DNA of 64,000 nt, from NCBI RefSeq assembly GCF_900104695.1, contig NZ_FNSW01000001.1:62001-126000 (forward strand), written 5' to 3'. Both the position numbers and the translations under genes were made by a program. The DNA comes from Paenibacillus sp. GP183. GTDB lineage: Bacteria; Bacillota; Bacilli; Paenibacillales; NBRC-103111. Each line of letters begins with the position of its first letter. Positions within the stretch are counted from its first letter, which is position 1. Under the pieces are notes generated by a model. It was not told the DNA's origin. It made no database searches and saw only the letters and a program-made list of their open reading frames with translations. Of this stretch, positions 52,127 to 61,515 are shown piece by piece.

Positions 52127-52570
52127 ATGTCTATTAAGCAGCAGCTGACGGAAGATATGAAAACCGCAATGAAAGCAAAAGATAAAGTTCGTTTGTCGAT
52201 CATTCGAATGATCAAGAACGAAATTGATAAGCGTGAAATTGATACGCGAAAAGAGTTAACCGAGGCTGAAGCGATTGAAGCCGTTACCAGCTACAAAAAA
52301 GTGGTTTCCCAACAACTGGAATATGCTGTAACTGCTAATGAACAAGAACGAATTGACGAATTTAATTATGAGCTTCAAGTAGTCAATCAATACTTGCCTA
52401 AGCAGCTATCCGAAGATGAAGTGAGACATATTGTCCAATCTCTGATTGACTCAAACGGATTTGCCGGAGTTAAAGATAAAGGTGCATTGATGAAACTGTT
52501 AATGCCGGAAGTAAAGGGCAAGGCGGATGGTAAATTAGTAAGTGATGTTGTGACTGAATTGCTTGGATAA
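52127..52570 (+). CDS. yqeY: YqeY/GatB-domain protein
   Basis: 147 residues of two helical domains, as in the tail of GatB: SIKQQLTEDMKTAMKAKDKV, then LSIIRMIKNEI, with conserved ELTEAEAIEAV and the C-terminal GALMKLLMPEVKGKADGKLV. It is thought to interact with tRNA-related machinery, function not settled. The start at 52127 has AAGGAG about 13 bases upstream; longer frames run back through the terminator hairpin and are not credible. Confidence 0.9.
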   Translation: MSIKQQLTEDMKTAMKAKDKVRLSIIRMIKNEIDKREIDTRKELTEAEAIEAVTSYKKVVSQQLEYAVTANEQERIDEFNYELQVVNQYLPKQLSEDEVRHIVQSLIDSNGFAGVKDKGALMKLLMPEVKGKADGKLVSDVVTELLG

Positions 52571-52585
52571 ATCTCATACCCCAAA

Positions 52586-52627
52586 AACATCCTATACATA
52601 AAACTTTATGCACGGGATGTTTTTTTG
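52586..52627 (+). terminator. Terminator after yqeY
   Basis: AAACATCC...GGGATGTTT hairpin, with an inner ATACATAAA/TTTATGCAC stem, followed by seven T. Confidence 0.75.
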
Positions 52628-52705
52628 TTGTCTTCTTGAAACAGTTTGCTTGAGCAAACGTACATATGATTAGAAGCTGATTGATGAGGGAGGAGGAAGC
52701 ACACG

Positions 52706-53368
52706 ATGTGGGAAACATTATCAGCATTTCTTACCCATCCGGTTACAGCGACCATATTACTGCTTGTGGGGATTGTCGGTATTGCAATGGAATTGTTGTT
52801 TTTTAGCGGAGGCTTGCTGGCTTTAGGTGGAATCCTGGGATTTGGGCTTTATTTCCTGGGCTATTACCTGGCAGGATTTGCGAGTTTCGGAGATTTGGCC
52901 ATTTTTGGAATTGGAATCGTTCTCTTGATTTTGGAAATGGTTATACCCAGCTTTGGGATCTTAAGTGTTCTGGGAGCCATATGCTTATTTGGCGGCGTCA
53001 TGCTGGCCTCATCCGATCCACAGCAAGCTTCGATTTCACTAGGCATCGCGTTTTTTCTTGCCATTGTCATTGTGGCCATTTCGTTTAAATATTTGCAGCA
53101 TCGCGGCACCTGGAATCGATTTATTTTGCGCGAGCAGTTGACCACGGATAAAGGGTTTACCTCCAATCCGAACAAGATGAATTATCTGGGCAAACAAGGA
53201 GAGGCTCTGACTCCGCTTCGACCAGCAGGTACGGCTCAAATCGATGGACAGAGGATTGATGTTGTCACGGACGGAAGCTTTATCAGCCGCGGCAAGCCTG
53301 TGGAAGTTGTCCAGGTGGAGGGAACAAGGGTTGTAGTGAGAGAAATAATAATCAAAACCGAAGTTTAA
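52706..53368 (+). CDS. NfeD-like membrane protein (YqeZ type)
   Basis: 220 residues with four to five transmembrane helices in the first 130, then a soluble OB-fold NfeD domain (about 150-218: GKQGEALTPLRPAGTAQIDG, ISRGKPVEVVQVEGTRVVVR). It lacks the N-terminal ClpP-like protease domain of full-length NfeD. Partner of flotillin-like FloA, encoded next. GAGGGAGGAGG precedes the ATG. Confidence 0.88.
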   Translation: MWETLSAFLTHPVTATILLLVGIVGIAMELLFFSGGLLALGGILGFGLYFLGYYLAGFASFGDLAIFGIGIVLLILEMVIPSFGILSVLGAICLFGGVMLASSDPQQASISLGIAFFLAIVIVAISFKYLQHRGTWNRFILREQLTTDKGFTSNPNKMNYLGKQGEALTPLRPAGTAQIDGQRIDVVTDGSFISRGKPVEVVQVEGTRVVVREIIIKTEV

Positions 53369-53389
53369 TAAAATTATGGAGGAACTCAG

Positions 53390-54376
53390 ATGGATCCGAA
53401 TTTGTATTTGCTGCTTCTCGCGGCCCTTATCATCGTGGCACTTTCAGTGCTGTTAAGTGTTGTCCCCGTTATGCTATGGATTTCCGCACTTGCTTCTGGA
53501 GTGAGAGTGAGTATTATCACATTGATTGCGATGAGGCTGCGCCGCGTTATTCCGAGCCGGATCGTCAATCCGATGATCAAAGCCACCAAAGCCGGTATAG
53601 ATCTCAGTATGAATCATTTGGAAAGCCATTATCTCGCAGGAGGTAACGTAGACCGGGTTGTAAATGCATTGATTGCAGCGCATCGGGCCAATATTCATCT
53701 GGAATTCGAGAGAGCCGCAGCGATTGACCTGGCAGGTCGTGATGTCCTCTTGGCCGTTCAAATGAGCGTTAATCCTCGTGTTATTGAAACGCCTATTGTG
53801 TCTGCTGTCGCAAAGAACGGAATTGAAGTTAAGGTTATCGCTCGTGTAACTGTGCGTGCAAACATCGACCGCTTGGTCGGGGGTGCCGGTGAAGAGACGA
53901 TTATAGCCCGTGTAGGTGAAGGTATCGTTACAACCGTCGGCAGCAGCGAGTCCCATAAAGATGTGTTGGAAAATCCGGACATGATTTCACGGACTGTACT
54001 TGGCAAAGGTCTGGATGCCGGCACAGCGTTTGAAATCTTATCGATTGATATTGCCGATGTTGATGTAGGCAAAAATATAGGGGCGCATTTACAAACCGAG
54101 CAAGCTGAAGCGGATAAACGAATTGCCCAAGCCAAGGCTGAAGAGCGACGGGCTATGGCTGTCGCCGTTGAGCAGGAGATGAAAGCCCGCGTTGTCGAAA
54201 TGCGTGCAAAAGTCGTCGAATCCGAGTCGCAAGTGCCCATCGCTATGGCGGATGCGCTTCGCAGCGGAAAGCTTGGCGTGATGGACTATATGAATTTAAA
54301 AAACATTGAATCCGACACCCAGATGCGTTCCTCGCTCGGAAAAATGAACGATTCCGGCAAAACCGAGAAAGAATAA
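53390..54376 (+). CDS. floA: Flotillin-like protein FloA
   Basis: Scaffold of functional membrane microdomains. 328 residues: N-terminal membrane hairpin (about 4-28), [20 protein letters not shown], then a long SPFH-like domain and the helical [20 protein letters not shown] repeat region. [20 protein letters not shown]-type sequence ([11 protein letters not shown]) is diagnostic for the YqfA group. GGAGG precedes the ATG. Its gene order nfeD-floA-yqfB-like is conserved in Firmicutes. Confidence 0.95.
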   Translation: MDPNLYLLLLAALIIVALSVLLSVVPVMLWISALASGVRVSIITLIAMRLRRVIPSRIVNPMIKATKAGIDLSMNHLESHYLAGGNVDRVVNALIAAHRANIHLEFERAAAIDLAGRDVLLAVQMSVNPRVIETPIVSAVAKNGIEVKVIARVTVRANIDRLVGGAGEETIIARVGEGIVTTVGSSESHKDVLENPDMISRTVLGKGLDAGTAFEILSIDIADVDVGKNIGAHLQTEQAEADKRIAQAKAEERRAMAVAVEQEMKARVVEMRAKVVESESQVPIAMADALRSGKLGVMDYMNLKNIESDTQMRSSLGKMNDSGKTEKE

Positions 54377-54390
54377 GGGAGGAGATCGCT

Positions 54391-54861
54391 TTGGCGCTGA
54401 TTGAATTCCTGCTTAAAAATTGGATTTTTGTGATTATTGCACTTGCTTTACTCTCCCAGTTTAGAAAAAAAGCTTCTACTCGAAGAGATCAGTCCCAGAG
54501 CAGTGAAAAGAGCGGTATGCCCGCCTTTGGCGGCAGCCCGACCATACCCGGCAGCCTGGCAGGCAAAACGATCAATAAGCCTGCAGCAGTGAAACAGCAA
54601 GCATCCGGCTCCGGCTTTAATCCCCCTCCTAAATCTTCGAAGGGAACATTGATGGATAACAAACGAACTTTAATGGATTCAGGAGCTTCATCCCCGTTAT
54701 TAAGGGAAAGCTCACAGCCAGATAATCTTTATCGTGATGCTTACGCTGATTCCTCGACAACAAATACCATGCAGACTAGCAAACAGCAGCTGGCACAAGG
54801 CATCATTTGGGCAGAAATTCTCGGCCCTCCCAGAGCCAAGAAGCCATTTCGCCGAAGATAA
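54391..54861 (+). CDS. Small membrane-anchored protein of unknown function
   Basis: 156 residues with an N-terminal transmembrane helix (about 5-22, FLLKNWIFVIIALALLSQF), then a disordered Ser/Gly/Pro/Lys stretch, and a conserved-looking C-terminal motif QLAQGIIWAEILGPPRAKKP. The motif looks like a protein-docking segment. By position it takes the place of yqfB. The start is TTG, with GGGAGGAG 7 bases upstream, so it is coupled to floA. Confidence 0.65.
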   Translation: MALIEFLLKNWIFVIIALALLSQFRKKASTRRDQSQSSEKSGMPAFGGSPTIPGSLAGKTINKPAAVKQQASGSGFNPPPKSSKGTLMDNKRTLMDSGASSPLLRESSQPDNLYRDAYADSSTTNTMQTSKQQLAQGIIWAEILGPPRAKKPFRRR

Positions 54862-55020
54862 ATGGCCAATGTCTGAATATATCGAACTATTTGACCGTCC
54901 GGAATTTTCCTGACGGTTTTTCTCTGCTCATAAATGGTGGCTGGGCAGCATAATTTGTAAAGAGCTCTGTGCTTTGGGCCGCTATCATATCATTCTATCT
55001 AAAGGGGGTACAGCCAAGCT

Positions 55021-55299
55021 ATGCGTCGCTTTACCCGCAAATGGAGCCAATTAACAGCTAAAGTGCTGGACCTACCGCAGGATGTGGTACAAGATCTGCC
55101 GCGCATGACGATGATCGGCAATGTGCAGCTTTATATTGAAAACCATCGGGGCGTGCTGCATTTTACCAGCAATGAGCTGCAGCTTCAGCTAACGAAAGGG
55201 AAGCTGGAAATTCAAGGGAAGCAATTGGTGATTCGTGCCATTTTGCCCGACGAAGTTTTCATTGAAGGGGTCATAGACGGCATTAAATATACACCTTAA
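55021..55299 (+). CDS. yqfC: Sporulation protein YqfC
   Basis: 92 residues related to YabP/YqfC: RFTRKWSQLTAKVLDLPQDV, DLPRMTMIGNVQLYIENHRG and FTSNELQLQLTKGKLEIQGK are characteristic. It is required for normal sporulation in Bacillus and expressed under sigma-E, mechanism unclear. AAAGGGGG lies about 12 bases before the ATG. yqfD follows after a tandem repeat. Confidence 0.92.
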   Translation: MRRFTRKWSQLTAKVLDLPQDVVQDLPRMTMIGNVQLYIENHRGVLHFTSNELQLQLTKGKLEIQGKQLVIRAILPDEVFIEGVIDGIKYTP

Positions 55300-55302
55300 T
55301 TT

Positions 55303-55379
55303 ATGCTTACGAAGCAAGTTTACTTCGAAAACTCTAAGATAATGCTTACGAAGTAAGTTTTCTTCGAAAACTTTAAGGA
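55303..55379. repeat. Two tandem 39-bp repeats with internal palindrome
   Basis: Copies begin at 55303 and 55342 (ATGCTTACGAAGyAAG...), with few differences. Each contains inverted GAAGyAAGTTT/CTTCGAAAAC halves. The pair fills the yqfC-yqfD gap and the second runs into the yqfD ribosome binding site (AAGGAG). Confidence 0.7.
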
Positions 55380-55387
55380 GGCTCTTT

Positions 55388-56578
55388 ATGCAATCCACAT
55401 TCTTCTCTTGGCTGAGCGGATATGTTCGAATTGAGCTTAGAGGCAGCGGGTGTGAAGCGTTGCTCAATGAATTGATTGTAAACCGGTTTCAGGTTTGGGA
55501 TATTCAGGTCGATTCAAATAATCGCATGAAGCTGCAGATCTCGATCCGTGATTTCTTCAGGCTGCGCCCTATTTGCAAGCGGACAGGCTGTCGGCTGCAT
55601 GTCCAGGAGAGGCGTGGACTTCCTTTTTTTATGGACAAATTAGCCCATCGCAAGTTTTTTATATCGGGAGCAGCCGGTTTTATTATCGGACTCTATTTGC
55701 TGACCTCATTGGTATGGCAGGTCAGTGTGGAAGGAAATGAAAAGATCACGACAGATACTATTTTACAAGTGGCTTCACAGCAAGGCATTCAACGCTTTCA
55801 ATGGAAATTTCGGCTGCCTGAAGCAGATGCGTTATCGCGTAATTTACAAGGCCATCTGCCCGGTACGGCATGGGTTGGTGTGAACATTCGAGGCACCCAT
55901 ATCACAATCAAAATTGTGGAATCCACGGTCCCCGACAAACCGCCGCTGATGAACCCAAGAAATCTGATAGCTTCCAAAAACGCATTGGTTACGGAAATCA
56001 TGGCAGTTAAGGGCAGACCTGTTGTCAAACCGAATATGTATGTGCGAAAAGGGGACTTGCTTATTTCCGGTATCATTGGCATGGAGCCGAATACGCAAAT
56101 TGTCGTAGCGACAGGAACTGTCAAAGGACTGATCTGGTATACCTCCAATATTGAGGTTCCGCTGGTCAAAACCTATAAAGTGTACTCCGGTGAAAGCTAT
56201 AATCGCAGGTATTTGGTGATGGGAACGAGAGCTCTGCAGCTGACGGGTTACCGCAAGCCATCTTATGCGGAATCGGAGACCATTCCTGAACGCAAAACCT
56301 TGCAGTGGCGAAGCTATTCGCTGCCGATAGGCTGGCTCTATGAAAAAGTCATGGAAATGCATCATGTTAACCAGCCCATCAGCTACGAAGAGGCAAAATC
56401 AAACGGTTTGGAGCAAGCGAAGCTTGATCTTTTGTCAAGCTTGGGCAAGGAATCTCGCATCGTGAGTGAAAAAATTTTGCATCAAAAAACAGACAATGGT
56501 AAAGTTTATATGGAAGTGCTTTTTGAAGTGGAAGAATCGATTATAGAAGAGCAGCCTATTGTGATAAGAGGAGAATGA
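55388..56578 (+). CDS. yqfD: Sporulation protein YqfD
   Basis: 396-residue membrane protein, homologous to SpoIV-class YqfD: N-terminal soluble part (LSGYVRIELRGSGCEALLNE), one transmembrane helix (about 93-112, FISGAAGFIIGLYLLTSLVW), a POTRA/FtsQ-like segment after it (VSVEGNEKITTDTIL), and a large extracytoplasmic part with AVKGRPVVKPNMYVRKGDLL and LISGI. The ATG lies behind AAGGAGG. It is co-transcribed with phoH. Confidence 0.92.
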   Translation: MQSTFFSWLSGYVRIELRGSGCEALLNELIVNRFQVWDIQVDSNNRMKLQISIRDFFRLRPICKRTGCRLHVQERRGLPFFMDKLAHRKFFISGAAGFIIGLYLLTSLVWQVSVEGNEKITTDTILQVASQQGIQRFQWKFRLPEADALSRNLQGHLPGTAWVGVNIRGTHITIKIVESTVPDKPPLMNPRNLIASKNALVTEIMAVKGRPVVKPNMYVRKGDLLISGIIGMEPNTQIVVATGTVKGLIWYTSNIEVPLVKTYKVYSGESYNRRYLVMGTRALQLTGYRKPSYAESETIPERKTLQWRSYSLPIGWLYEKVMEMHHVNQPISYEEAKSNGLEQAKLDLLSSLGKESRIVSEKILHQKTDNGKVYMEVLFEVEESIIEEQPIVIRGE

Positions 56579-56584
56579 GGCCTT

Positions 56585-57550
56585 TTGGCAGAAAACGCAA
56601 AAACTGTGAAATTTGCTTTGAAAAACCCGGCGGAAGGGCTCGCATTATTTGGCCCACAGGATAAATTCTTGCGTTTGATTGAGCAGGAGATCAGCGCCCA
56701 GATTTTCACTCGTGAAGCAGAGTTGACGATTCAAGGCGCATCTGCGGAAGTGGATTCGCTTCAGCAGCTTTTCGACGTATTGCTGCAATTGATTCGCAAT
56801 AACTATACACTTACGGAACGTGACATCCATTATGCCATTGAACTGGCCAAGCAGATGAAAGCAGATCAATTGCTGGATCTGTTCAAGGGTGAAATCACAA
56901 CAACGCATAAAGGCAAACCGATTCGCGTCAAGACTATTGGACAGAAGCAGTATGTCGCCACAATCAAGAAAAAAGACATCGTTTTCGGTATTGGACCAGC
57001 AGGTACGGGAAAAACCTACTTGGCTGTCGTTCTTGCCGTCACTGCTTTAAAAGAAGGGCGTGTCAAAAGAATCGTGCTGACAAGGCCGGCCGTGGAGGCC
57101 GGTGAAAGTCTCGGTTTCTTGCCCGGGGACCTGCAGGAAAAGGTTGACCCTTATTTGCGACCGTTGTATGATGCTCTTAATGACGTGCTTGGCCCCGATC
57201 AAGTAGCCAAGTCGCTCGAACGGGGTCTTATTGAAATCGCTCCCCTGGCATATATGCGCGGACGCACACTCGATGATTCATTTATCATTCTCGACGAAGC
57301 ACAGAATACAACGCCGGAGCAAATGAAAATGTTCTTGACCCGGCTGGGCTTTGGTTCGAAGATGGTGATTACGGGAGATGTGACCCAAATTGACCTGCCT
57401 CGCGGCAAATCGTCCGGCTTGGTTGAGGTAAACCGGATTCTTCGCGGTATTGAGGAACTGGGTTTCATTTATTTTGACGAGCAGGATGTGGTCCGTCATT
57501 CTTTGGTGCAAAAAATTATCGTGGCCTATAACGAACAAGCAGATAAATGA
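56585..57550 (+). CDS. phoH: PhoH-like ATPase
   Basis: 321-residue P-loop protein of the PhoH family, an RNA-binding ATPase related to the superfamily 1 helicase core. Walker A is GPAGTGKTYLAVV; LTRPAVEAGESLGFLPGDLQ, RGRTLDDSFIILDEAQNTTP (Walker B) and VITGDVTQIDLPRG follow. The start is TTG, with GAGG 5 bases upstream, 6 bases after yqfD. In Firmicutes phoH, pgpH and ybeY form one rRNA/second-messenger cluster. Confidence 0.94.
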   Translation: MAENAKTVKFALKNPAEGLALFGPQDKFLRLIEQEISAQIFTREAELTIQGASAEVDSLQQLFDVLLQLIRNNYTLTERDIHYAIELAKQMKADQLLDLFKGEITTTHKGKPIRVKTIGQKQYVATIKKKDIVFGIGPAGTGKTYLAVVLAVTALKEGRVKRIVLTRPAVEAGESLGFLPGDLQEKVDPYLRPLYDALNDVLGPDQVAKSLERGLIEIAPLAYMRGRTLDDSFIILDEAQNTTPEQMKMFLTRLGFGSKMVITGDVTQIDLPRGKSSGLVEVNRILRGIEELGFIYFDEQDVVRHSLVQKIIVAYNEQADK

Positions 57551-57602
57551 CGAATCCTGATCGATGGCAGACGGCTTTTTGTGAAGAGAGGAATGACCTT
57601 CC

Positions 57603-59846
57603 ATGAGCAAGACTGAAATGCAAGCTAAAAGCAAAATTCATGATCAGCTGATTGGATGGAAATATAGCGGTTGGACCCGTATCCTGCTCTTTTTGATGCT
57701 TATGCTGCTTTTTTATTTTTCATTATCCCCAAAATTGATCCCCCAGGTTTATGATATTAAGCTTGGAGCGGCAAGCGCCAAAACGATTTATGCGCCGAGT
57801 CAGACGGAGAATTTTATCGCCACCGAAAAAGCCAAGGAAGATGCGGTCAAAAAGGTTCAGCCGGTATATCGGATCGTGAATCTCAGGAATGATGTGCTCG
57901 TTGATTCCATTTTTGATAGAATGCTGCAAATTAATAGTGATGCCGAAGTCAAATTCGACGACAAGGTCAGTATATACCGAAATGTGATTCCACAGCTTGT
58001 GCTGGATATGGAAAATAAATCGATCAAGACTTTTCGCGACAGTGGTCAATACAATGATACATTGCTCCAGGAAATGCAAAATCGGCTGGTTGAACAGCAG
58101 TACCGACTTCCGGAGGAAGTGTTTTTTAAAATTCCGAGGCTGACCAAGGAAGATTTGGCAGCTATGCTCCCGGTTACGAAGTCCATTGTTTCCAAAATCA
58201 TGAGTGATGCCATTCCGGAAGCACAAGAGTCGAGATCCAAGGTAGCAGAGCTGGTCAACACATCCGAATTGACGAAGAATACGACACGTGAAATGGTTCA
58301 GGAGTTAGTGAGAACCGTTATTACACCCAATAAATTTTTTGATCAAAAAGGCACCGAGGACGCCAAAGGGCAGGCAAGAGAGAATGTGAAGCCTGTCTAT
58401 ATTAATAAAAATGATGTTTTGGTGAATCAAGGCGAAATCATTACGGATGAGATTTACCAGCGTTTAAATAAGCTTGAGCTGCTGAAGGATAAAGCGAATT
58501 ATCTTCCAGAGCTTGGCCTCATCATTCTGACACTGTTATTTTCTTTTTTTATTTACATGTTTGTTCGCCAGAGCAGCCTGCCGATAGCCACAAGCAATAC
58601 CCAATTGGTGATGCTGGTGCTTATATTTACCTTGAATGTCATCGGAATGAAGATCATAACTTTGGGACAAAATTTAGCTTATCCTTATATTGGATATTTG
58701 GCGCCTGTTGCGATGGGCAGCATTTTAATCGCGATTCTGCTCAATGCGTCGCTGGCTTTCAATTCTTCGGTTATGTTTGCGCTTTTATCCAGTATTATTT
58801 TCAATACAGACAATGTGCAGCTATTTGATTTCCGGTATGGATTAGTTACACTTGTCGTATGCTTTACGGCTGTGTTTACCATCCAGCGCGCGAGCCAGCG
58901 TTCCGCCATACTCAAAGCCGGGCTCCTGATATCTCTGATTTCCATGGTCACCATAACGGCTATGCTGCTGCTGAACGATCATTACTCGCAAAGGGATATT
59001 CTGTTTTCGCTTGCTTTTGCAGCTGCAGGCGGGCTGCTGACTGTGGTCTTCGTCATTGGACTCCTTCCCTTCTTTGAGCTCGCGTTCGGAATCCTTTCCC
59101 CACTTAAGATGGTCGAGCTGTCCAATCCGAATCATCCCCTGCTGCGTAAGCTGCTCACGGAAACACCGGGCACATATCATCACAGCATCATGGTCGGCAA
59201 CTTATCGGAAACGGCGGCTGAATCGATTGGAGCGGACGGGCTGCTCTGCCGTGTCGGTTCCTATTACCACGATATCGGCAAGACCAAGCGGCCTATGTAT
59301 TTTATCGAAAATCAAACGAATATGGAAAATCCGCACGATCGGATCGACCCGAATCTAAGCAAATCCATCATTACAGCCCATCCGCGGGATGGGGTAGAGA
59401 TGTTGAAGGATTATAAAATCCCCAAACCGATCCGCGATATCGCGCAGCAGCATCATGGAACGACACTGCTGCATTACTTTTATCAGAAGGCTATTAAGCT
59501 TAATAAGCTTGCTGAAAGTGCAGAGGTCGACAAAGAAATACTGGAAGAGGACTTTCGTTATCCGGGGCCAAAGGCGCAGAGTAAGGAAGCGGCTATTGTG
59601 GGCATCGCGGACAGCGTGGAGGCAGCGGTTCGTTCCTTGAGGAAACCGACGCTGGAGCAAATTGATACGATGGTACATAAAATCATCAAGTCCCGCCTGG
59701 ATGACGGACAGTTCAACGAATGTGACCTGACGCTCAAGGAGCTCGATACCATCGAGAAAACGCTCAATGAAACGCTGCTGGGAATTTTCCATTCCCGTAT
59801 CGATTACCCGAGCGAGCAAGATAAAAAGGAGGCGGCAAATGGCTAA
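57603..59846 (+). CDS. pgpH: PgpH, membrane HD-domain c-di-AMP phosphodiesterase
   Basis: 747 residues. Hydrolyses cyclic di-AMP to pApA. A transmembrane helix (about 25-45) leads to an extracytoplasmic 7TMR-HDED domain (to about 300), then seven membrane helices (about 303-490) and a cytoplasmic HD domain with HHSIMVGNLSETAAESIGAD, SYYHDIGKTKRPMYFIENQT, and IITAHPRDGVEML plus QQHHGTTLLHYFY as further metal ligands. It overlaps ybeY by 8 bases. Confidence 0.93.
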   Translation: MSKTEMQAKSKIHDQLIGWKYSGWTRILLFLMLMLLFYFSLSPKLIPQVYDIKLGAASAKTIYAPSQTENFIATEKAKEDAVKKVQPVYRIVNLRNDVLVDSIFDRMLQINSDAEVKFDDKVSIYRNVIPQLVLDMENKSIKTFRDSGQYNDTLLQEMQNRLVEQQYRLPEEVFFKIPRLTKEDLAAMLPVTKSIVSKIMSDAIPEAQESRSKVAELVNTSELTKNTTREMVQELVRTVITPNKFFDQKGTEDAKGQARENVKPVYINKNDVLVNQGEIITDEIYQRLNKLELLKDKANYLPELGLIILTLLFSFFIYMFVRQSSLPIATSNTQLVMLVLIFTLNVIGMKIITLGQNLAYPYIGYLAPVAMGSILIAILLNASLAFNSSVMFALLSSIIFNTDNVQLFDFRYGLVTLVVCFTAVFTIQRASQRSAILKAGLLISLISMVTITAMLLLNDHYSQRDILFSLAFAAAGGLLTVVFVIGLLPFFELAFGILSPLKMVELSNPNHPLLRKLLTETPGTYHHSIMVGNLSETAAESIGADGLLCRVGSYYHDIGKTKRPMYFIENQTNMENPHDRIDPNLSKSIITAHPRDGVEMLKDYKIPKPIRDIAQQHHGTTLLHYFYQKAIKLNKLAESAEVDKEILEEDFRYPGPKAQSKEAAIVGIADSVEAAVRSLRKPTLEQIDTMVHKIIKSRLDDGQFNECDLTLKELDTIEKTLNETLLGIFHSRIDYPSEQDKKEAANG

Positions 59847-60372
59847 TTCTGATTTGACCCTTGAATGGAACAGCGAGCAGGATCATATAGAAATCACGCC
59901 CGAATTGATTGCCAAGCTTGAGGAGCTGCTGCGCCTGGCTGGAGAAATGGAAGGCGTTACGGAAGGCGAGGTTGCTCTTTCTTTTGTGGATGATGAAGCC
60001 ATTCACGAGCTGAATAAGCAGTATCGCGGTATCAACAAGCCAACGGATGTGCTTTCCTTCGCCATGTCGGAAGCCGGTGAAGAAGAAATCGAAATTCATT
60101 ACGATCAGGCTGGGGAAGATGAGCCGGATGAACAACCGGGAGAAGGTGAAGAAGATTCGTTCATTGAGCCCCTTGGAGATATAATTATTTCAGTACCAAG
60201 AGCTATGGAACAGGCTGAAGATTACGGCCATTCCGTGGAACGCGAGCTAGGATTTTTGTTCGTGCACGGCTTTTTGCATTTAATCGGTTATGATCATCAG
60301 AGCGAGGAAGATGAAATTAGCATGTTTGCCAAACAGGAAGACATCCTGCAAAAGGCCGGGCTTTCGCGGTGA
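59839..60372 (+). CDS. ybeY: Endoribonuclease YbeY
   Basis: 177 residues. Metal-dependent RNase for 16S rRNA 3' end maturation and ribosome quality control. Zinc motif HGFLHLIGYDH and the upstream RGINKPTDVLSFAM are diagnostic. An acidic insertion (about 76-100, SEAGEEEIEIHYDQAGEDEP) is longer than in most homologues. The ATG at 59839 follows AAGGAGG; an earlier in-frame start in pgpH is unlikely. GTGA overlap leads to the next gene. Confidence 0.93.
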   Translation: MANSDLTLEWNSEQDHIEITPELIAKLEELLRLAGEMEGVTEGEVALSFVDDEAIHELNKQYRGINKPTDVLSFAMSEAGEEEIEIHYDQAGEDEPDEQPGEGEEDSFIEPLGDIIISVPRAMEQAEDYGHSVERELGFLFVHGFLHLIGYDHQSEEDEISMFAKQEDILQKAGLSR

Positions 60373-61076
60373 GTAAGCACAGTTTTAGCAGGTGGCGGCG
60401 GAGCTTTCGATTTGCTTACGAAGGAATCAAATACGCGCTGGATACGCAAGGCAACATGAAATTCCATTTCTTTGTTGCTTTTCTTGTTTTGTTTGCGGCG
60501 TTATTTGTTCACTTGAATAAAATCGACATCCTATTTATTTTGCTCGCTGTAACTCTTATGATTGTAACCGAGCTCATCAATACAGCGGTTGAAAAAACGG
60601 TGGACCTTGCAATGCCTGAACGCCATCCAATGGCCAAAATCGCCAAAGATGTCGCGGCCGCTTCCGTTTTGGTATCCGCTGTATTTGCAGTTGTTGTCGG
60701 GATGGTCGTGTTTTACGAACCGATCAACCAGCTGTTTCAACAGACGAAGCAGCAGGATTATCGAACTTCGGCCGGGATGATCTGGGTGCTGCTCGGCCTC
60801 GTCGTTTTGTCGGTGATTGTCATCGAAACCCGATTTTCCGATAAGGGCAAGTTTGTGCGGCCCAGCCTGCTGAGCGCTGTCGCTTTTGCAATCTCGACCG
60901 TCATTGCCATTTTTGTGGACTATACGATTGTTGCTTTGCTAGCCTATTTATTATCCGCACTTATCTTTATTATCCTGTATGATAAAAAGACGCGGCCTTT
61001 CCCGGCCTTGATCCTTGGCGGTATCATCGGAGCCGCCGTTACCATTTTCGCTTTTATATTCATAAACCTTCATTAA
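60369..61076 (+). CDS. dgkA: Undecaprenol/diacylglycerol kinase family protein with C-terminal membrane extension
   Basis: 235 residues. The first 120 are a normal DgkA-type kinase: FAYEGIKYALDTQGNMKFHF, and VTELINTAVEKTVDL with active-site Glu, metal Glu and Asp. Firmicute DgkA phosphorylates undecaprenol, recycling the cell-wall lipid carrier. The rest (about 135-235) is an extra set of three to four membrane helices that most homologues of about 130 residues lack. The start is GTG overlapping the ybeY stop. Confidence 0.88.
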   Translation: MSKHSFSRWRRSFRFAYEGIKYALDTQGNMKFHFFVAFLVLFAALFVHLNKIDILFILLAVTLMIVTELINTAVEKTVDLAMPERHPMAKIAKDVAAASVLVSAVFAVVVGMVVFYEPINQLFQQTKQQDYRTSAGMIWVLLGLVVLSVIVIETRFSDKGKFVRPSLLSAVAFAISTVIAIFVDYTIVALLAYLLSALIFIILYDKKTRPFPALILGGIIGAAVTIFAFIFINLH

Positions 61077-61098
61077 CGGCTTGAGAGGATGATTTTCA

Positions 61099-61515
61099 TT
61101 GGAAGACAAACAATTGATAGAGCTTGCTTTAGAGGCCAGAACGAGAGCTTATACTCCATATTCGCATTTCAATGTTGGAGCGGCCCTTTTAGGGAATGAT
61201 GGTAAGGTGCATCTGGGCTGCAATATCGAAAATGCCGCCTACGGTCCTACCAATTGTGCGGAACGTACGGCCGCTTTTCGGGCAATTGCCGATGGACATG
61301 CTCCCCGGTCCTTTCAGGCCATCGCAGTCATTGCAGATACAGAAGGTCCTATTGCACCCTGTGGTATATGCAGACAAGTGCTGATTGAGCTATGCGGACC
61401 GGATATGCCGGTCATCTTAAGCAACCTGAAAGGTGATGTCGTGCGAACAACGGTTTCTGAGCTGCTGCCCGGAGCTTTTACACAAAAGGATTTAAACCAG
61501 GAGGATAACCAGTGA
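61099..61515 (+). CDS. cdd: Cytidine deaminase
   Basis: Deaminates cytidine and deoxycytidine for pyrimidine salvage. 138 residues: [40 protein letters not shown] (zinc Cys and catalytic Glu) and [15 protein letters not shown] (two zinc Cys). It starts with TTG behind GAGAGGATG. Its TGA overlaps the GTG of era by four bases. Confidence 0.95.
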   Translation: MEDKQLIELALEARTRAYTPYSHFNVGAALLGNDGKVHLGCNIENAAYGPTNCAERTAAFRAIADGHAPRSFQAIAVIADTEGPIAPCGICRQVLIELCGPDMPVILSNLKGDVVRTTVSELLPGAFTQKDLNQEDNQ

